A stretch of 16,339 nt of DNA from Deltaproteobacteria bacterium (lineage in GTDB: Bacteria > Desulfobacterota > Desulfobacteria > Desulfobacterales > SURF-7), in NCBI GenBank assembly GCA_019307665.1, contig JAFDJC010000032.1, positions 1-16,339 of the forward strand. The letters are read 5' to 3'. The notes beneath the pieces are model-generated. The model made no database searches. It had not been told where the DNA came from and saw nothing but the letters and a program-made list of their open reading frames with translations. The position numbers and the translations under genes were made by a program. This document shows, one piece after another, positions 13,501 through 16,339 of the stretch. Each line of letters begins with the position of its first letter. The stretch's first letter is position 1.

Positions 13501-15084
13501 ATGCGTATTTATCATGGAAAAATAATATCTTTGGACAAAGACAACAATGTCTATGACTATCTTGTTGAATACCAAGGACGAATTATCTATTTGGGAGATT
13601 CTTTACCCCCGGAATATGCAAAAGATGATTCAACTGTGGAATTAGGGAATCGAGCTTTGCTACCATCTTTCGGGGATGGACACATGCACTTCTCAAATTG
13701 GGCGCTGATCGCTGTCTCTTATTTTGATGTGAGAGAAGCAAGAGACATTCGAGAAATCCAGGAAATCATTCAAAAATTCATGGCCCAAAATAAAAAATTG
13801 AAAGCGGTTATTTCCTTTGGGATTTCTAAACATAGTGTTAAAGAAAAACGGTTAATTTCCAGGCAGGAACTGGATGAAGTATGTCCTGATATGCCATTGA
13901 TCATTATCTGTTATGATGGACACTCAGCGGTTTGTAATACAAAAATGTTGGAAAAGTTTCCTGACAAGGTCAAAAATTTACGGGGTTTTCATGAGGATAA
14001 AGGCCATTTGTTTAATGAAGCATATCTGGCAGGAACTGATTATGCAACATCATTGGTTCCTCCACTTGATCTCGTAAAAAGTATAATAAAAAGCTTTGAT
14101 CTTTTGGCAGAAAAAGGGATTGGATTAATTCATACAACTGAAGGAATCGGATTTCCCAAAGATCTCGATATTACGCTTGTGAGTTTGATTGCAAAAGCTC
14201 GAACAAAGAAAAGTCAATTTCAAACACGACTATTCTTTCAAACCATGGAAGTGGATAAAGTGCTGAAGCGCAAACTTCCTCGTATTGGCGGATGTTTCGC
14301 CACAGCTCTTGACGGGTGCTTTGGCGCCTGTGACGCTGCACTTCATGAACCATACAGTAATGACCCGGATAATAATGGTATTTTTTTCCAGAGTGAAGAA
14401 GAAGTGTTTGAATTTGCCAAAAAAGCGAATCGTGCCGGCTTGCAGATTGAAATGCATGCCATTGGGGACGCGGCTGTTTCCCGGGCAGTAAAAGCAATTG
14501 AAACAGCGCTGCTGGATTATCCCAGGGAAGATCATCGGCATACGATTATTCATGCTTGTATTATTCTTCCCGATGATTTGAAAAAAATTGCCGAATTAGG
14601 AATCGGGATTACGCTTCAACCCGGATTTTTTATCAGCCCATTAGAACCCGTGGAATACTTAAATGAAATCCTTGGTCCTCGTGTCAAAGGAGGCTCACCC
14701 TTGCAATCTATTTTGAATGCAGGAATACATCTCAGTGGCGGATCAGATGCACCCGTTACTCATCCTGATCCAATTGAAGGAATCTATGGAGCTTGCAATC
14801 ATCCTTATGATCCGGATCAATCTGTTTCGATTATAGATGCTTTAAAAATGTATACATACGGAGTAGCCTGGACTAGCTTTGATGAAAAAGAACGCGGGAG
14901 CTTAGAAAAAGGAAAAATAGCGGATATGGTGATTTTGAACCAGGACCCCTTAAAACTTGATCCCAAAGATCTTCGTTCATTAAAGGTAGAAAAGTTATTT
15001 TTAAACGGAAAAAAATATCAATCCGGTATGAGTCTCATGGGAATGCTCTGGAATAGTTATACAGGGAGAAAGGAGAAAATTTAG
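13501..15084 (+). CDS. YtcJ-type amidohydrolase (amidohydrolase family 3)
   Basis: A 527-aa metal-dependent hydrolase of the amidohydrolase superfamily, YtcJ/NfdA-like branch. The N-terminal beta-sandwich part (about 1-55) leads to HxH in GDGHMHF (His61, His63). Further blocks are the substrate-loop LDGCFGACDAALHEPYSN (270-287), MHAIGD (His319), TIIHACI (His351) and SGGSDAPVTHPDP with Asp416. A C-terminal GSLEKGKIADMVIL segment is shared by the whole family. Length is normal. Members hydrolyse C-N bonds in formamides, imides or cyclic amides; the substrate cannot be deduced. No signal peptide, so cytoplasmic. The ATG follows AAGGGA about 10 nt upstream. It is transcribed away from the central cluster, and no clear sigma70 promoter was found in front of it. 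Confidence 0.9.
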   Translation: MRIYHGKIISLDKDNNVYDYLVEYQGRIIYLGDSLPPEYAKDDSTVELGNRALLPSFGDGHMHFSNWALIAVSYFDVREARDIREIQEIIQKFMAQNKKLKAVISFGISKHSVKEKRLISRQELDEVCPDMPLIIICYDGHSAVCNTKMLEKFPDKVKNLRGFHEDKGHLFNEAYLAGTDYATSLVPPLDLVKSIIKSFDLLAEKGIGLIHTTEGIGFPKDLDITLVSLIAKARTKKSQFQTRLFFQTMEVDKVLKRKLPRIGGCFATALDGCFGACDAALHEPYSNDPDNNGIFFQSEEEVFEFAKKANRAGLQIEMHAIGDAAVSRAVKAIETALLDYPREDHRHTIIHACIILPDDLKKIAELGIGITLQPGFFISPLEPVEYLNEILGPRVKGGSPLQSILNAGIHLSGGSDAPVTHPDPIEGIYGACNHPYDPDQSVSIIDALKMYTYGVAWTSFDEKERGSLEKGKIADMVILNQDPLKLDPKDLRSLKVEKLFLNGKKYQSGMSLMGMLWNSYTGRKEKI

Positions 15085-15474
15085 CAGTAAAAGTATTCGT
15101 AAGAACTGAAACGCAAAGACCAATCCGATCTTCTGTAAGATGGTTCTGAATTTTATGTCGGTAATAAAATCGTTATATTTAAGAATAGATGCCTTAAGGC
15201 CTGGTTTTTTCGAAGAAGGCGTTAAAGTTTCCGTTCATCCTTATGCAGGATTAACAGATAAGAGCATAAGCAGTAAGGCCCAAAGGCATCCATCCTGTAA
15301 TTGTTTATGTATATAAAATTAAATTGTGTGTCAAGCTATTAATTAACACTATATATTGTGTAAGGATGGATATTCTGGAACGGTAGCCGCATAATTTGAC
15401 AAGACCAATGCTCGCCTATCGAGCAATGAGTCTGTAAACTACTTAAAGATGTGCGCCATGGGCAAAACGACAGG
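15085..15474. other. 390-bp non-coding stretch with inverted repeats
   Basis: This gap lies between two convergent genes and holds no convincing gene. It contains CTTATGC (15240-15246) with GCATAAG (15264-15270), and ATCCATCCT (15288-15296) with AGGATGGAT (15363-15371) around a very A+T-rich 66-nt centre. TGCTCG (15409-15414) with CGAGCA (15420-15425) could form a hairpin behind the UbiB-family gene but lacks a T-run. A 58-codon open frame at 15140-15316 has no ribosome site or recognisable product. Confidence 0.5.
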
Positions 15475-16339
15475 TCAATCCAGTCGGTTGAAGGGGCTTT
15501 CAAAATCGTCCATTTTTTCCATCATCTCCTCCATAAGAAATTCCATATCAAAAAGGAGATCGCCATAACTGTCAAAATACAGGAATTGTTTCAGCAAGAG
15601 CGTGAATTCTCTGGGGAAACAGATACCGTGCACATCAGCGATTCTGACCATTTCCATAAGGTACTGTTCCGGACCAGGCGGAAATTTTGTTGTTTCAATA
15701 AACTGGTCCGGGGCCAGAAAAAGCTCTTCCAGGTCTTTAGCTAATTGCCCGGTGTCTACCTTTTTGCTGGTCATTCCGATGGCAGCCATGGCTTTGGCCA
15801 TGTTCCTGTGGTCATTTATGATCAGAGACTGGATTAAAAGGGTAATTCCCTCCTGGGTTTGATCCGAAATGCTCCCGACAATACCGAAATCGATGAAGCC
15901 AACCTTTCCATTGTTCAGGATTAGCAGGTTGCCTGCGTGCAAATCCGCATGAAATATGGGACATTTGGAGATGCTTTCCAACCAGGTCTGGAATGCAGCG
16001 CTAAGAAGACGGTGAGGTTGATCGGTAACTTGGAACAGCTGTTTACGGTCAGTCAGAGGAACGCCATAGAGCCTCTCCATGGTCAATACCCGCCGGGAGG
16101 AAGCATGGGGATAAACACGGGGAGTTATAACGATTCGACTCCCTGTTTGTTTTAAAAAAGCGGAAAAAACTTTAATGTTTTCCGCTTCTTTGATAAAATT
16201 GCACTCTTCAATAACCGTTCTGCGGATTTCCGATAGAATTCCGGCCAGGGAGGCATATTTGAGGCCGGGTACCAGATATTCTAAAACAGTGGCGGCATAA
16301 AAGAGAAAATTAAGGTCGGTCTTGAGGATGTCCTGAACA
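15475..16339 (-). CDS. ABC1/UbiB (AarF) family protein kinase-like ATPase, partial
   Basis: The frame remains open to the right edge, giving 287 C-terminal residues; the true start lies beyond the window. Visible kinase-like motifs are the block KTDLNFL, the helix EIRRTVIEECNFIKEAENIK, RVLTMERLYG, the catalytic-loop variant FHADLHAGNLL and the metal-binding GFIDFGIVG. These identify the ABC1/ADCK/UbiB family of atypical kinases, whose members support ubiquinone or other isoprenoid lipid metabolism as ATPases. The KxGQ motif must lie off the edge. The C-terminus is acidic and ends without the two transmembrane helices seen in E. coli UbiB, so membrane association would differ. Internal TTG or ATG codons near 16080 are not the real start. 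It converges with the amidohydrolase gene. Confidence 0.9.
   Translation of the reverse strand, partial: VQDILKTDLNFLFYAATVLEYLVPGLKYASLAGILSEIRRTVIEECNFIKEAENIKVFSAFLKQTGSRIVITPRVYPHASSRRVLTMERLYGVPLTDRKQLFQVTDQPHRLLSAAFQTWLESISKCPIFHADLHAGNLLILNNGKVGFIDFGIVGSISDQTQEGITLLIQSLIINDHRNMAKAMAAIGMTSKKVDTGQLAKDLEELFLAPDQFIETTKFPPGPEQYLMEMVRIADVHGICFPREFTLLLKQFLYFDSYGDLLFDMEFLMEEMMEKMDDFESPFNRLD

Noticed and set aside
15140..15316. A 58-codon open frame in the non-coding stretch
   Set aside because: No ribosome site, no recognised motif, and it spans the inverted repeats; it is mentioned only as part of that region.
15120..15320. Possible cobalamin riboswitch or integron attC site
   Set aside because: No conserved cobalamin-box sequence or attC core pair could be found, and no fitting gene follows.
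15475..16086. Taking the UbiB-family gene as complete from a TTG at 16086
   Set aside because: The frame stays open to the window edge and the upstream translation contains family motifs such as KTDLNFL and EECNFIKEAEN.

Overview
The window looks like a chromosomal segment of a moderately AT-rich anaerobic Desulfobacterota bacterium, probably related to Desulfobacterales. This is an inference from gene content: a siroheme-decarboxylase (AhbB) type protein, a B12-dependent radical SAM protein, an HndB-like [2Fe-2S] protein and a sensory-type [FeFe]-hydrogenase homologue sit together. No rRNA, tRNA, CRISPR array or intact mobile element was found.

Left part (1-4665). The last 22 codons of a metallo-beta-lactamase-fold hydrolase run in from the left edge on the + strand and converge with an MltF-type lytic transglycosylase on the - strand, which has its own consensus sigma70 promoter. 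Next on the - strand is a secreted Sel1-repeat protein. A 417-bp gap then carries a perfect inverted repeat, ACCGG-type direct repeats and possible traces of an IS21-type element end. The + strand ABC-F ATPase Uup follows and ends 3 bp from the next, convergent gene.

Central part (4669-13232). Twelve closely spaced genes all read on the - strand. From the promoter end they are: DRTGG domain protein, RsbW-like ATPase, [FeFe]-hydrogenase-like iron-sulfur protein with degenerate active-site loops, second DRTGG protein, PHP phosphoesterase, second GHKL ATPase, HndB-like [2Fe-2S] protein, a cyclic-nucleotide-binding-type domain fused to a second [2Fe-2S] domain, a stand-alone paralogue of that binding domain, MtnA, AhbB-like protein and a B12-binding radical SAM protein. 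The first seven resemble the regulatory genes found beside electron-bifurcating hydrogenases, but no NuoF-type or catalytic HydA subunit lies in this window. A TTGACA-N17-TATACT promoter precedes the first gene. A weaker possible internal promoter, bracketed by two AACCGGTTTA copies, precedes the fused gene. My reading is a redox or hydrogen sensing and signalling module, with the last three genes carried along in the same direction.

Right part (13233-16339). A 268-bp divergent region leads to a YtcJ-type amidohydrolase on the + strand. A 390-bp stretch with inverted repeats and no convincing gene follows. The 3' part of an ABC1/UbiB-family kinase on the - strand runs off the right edge.
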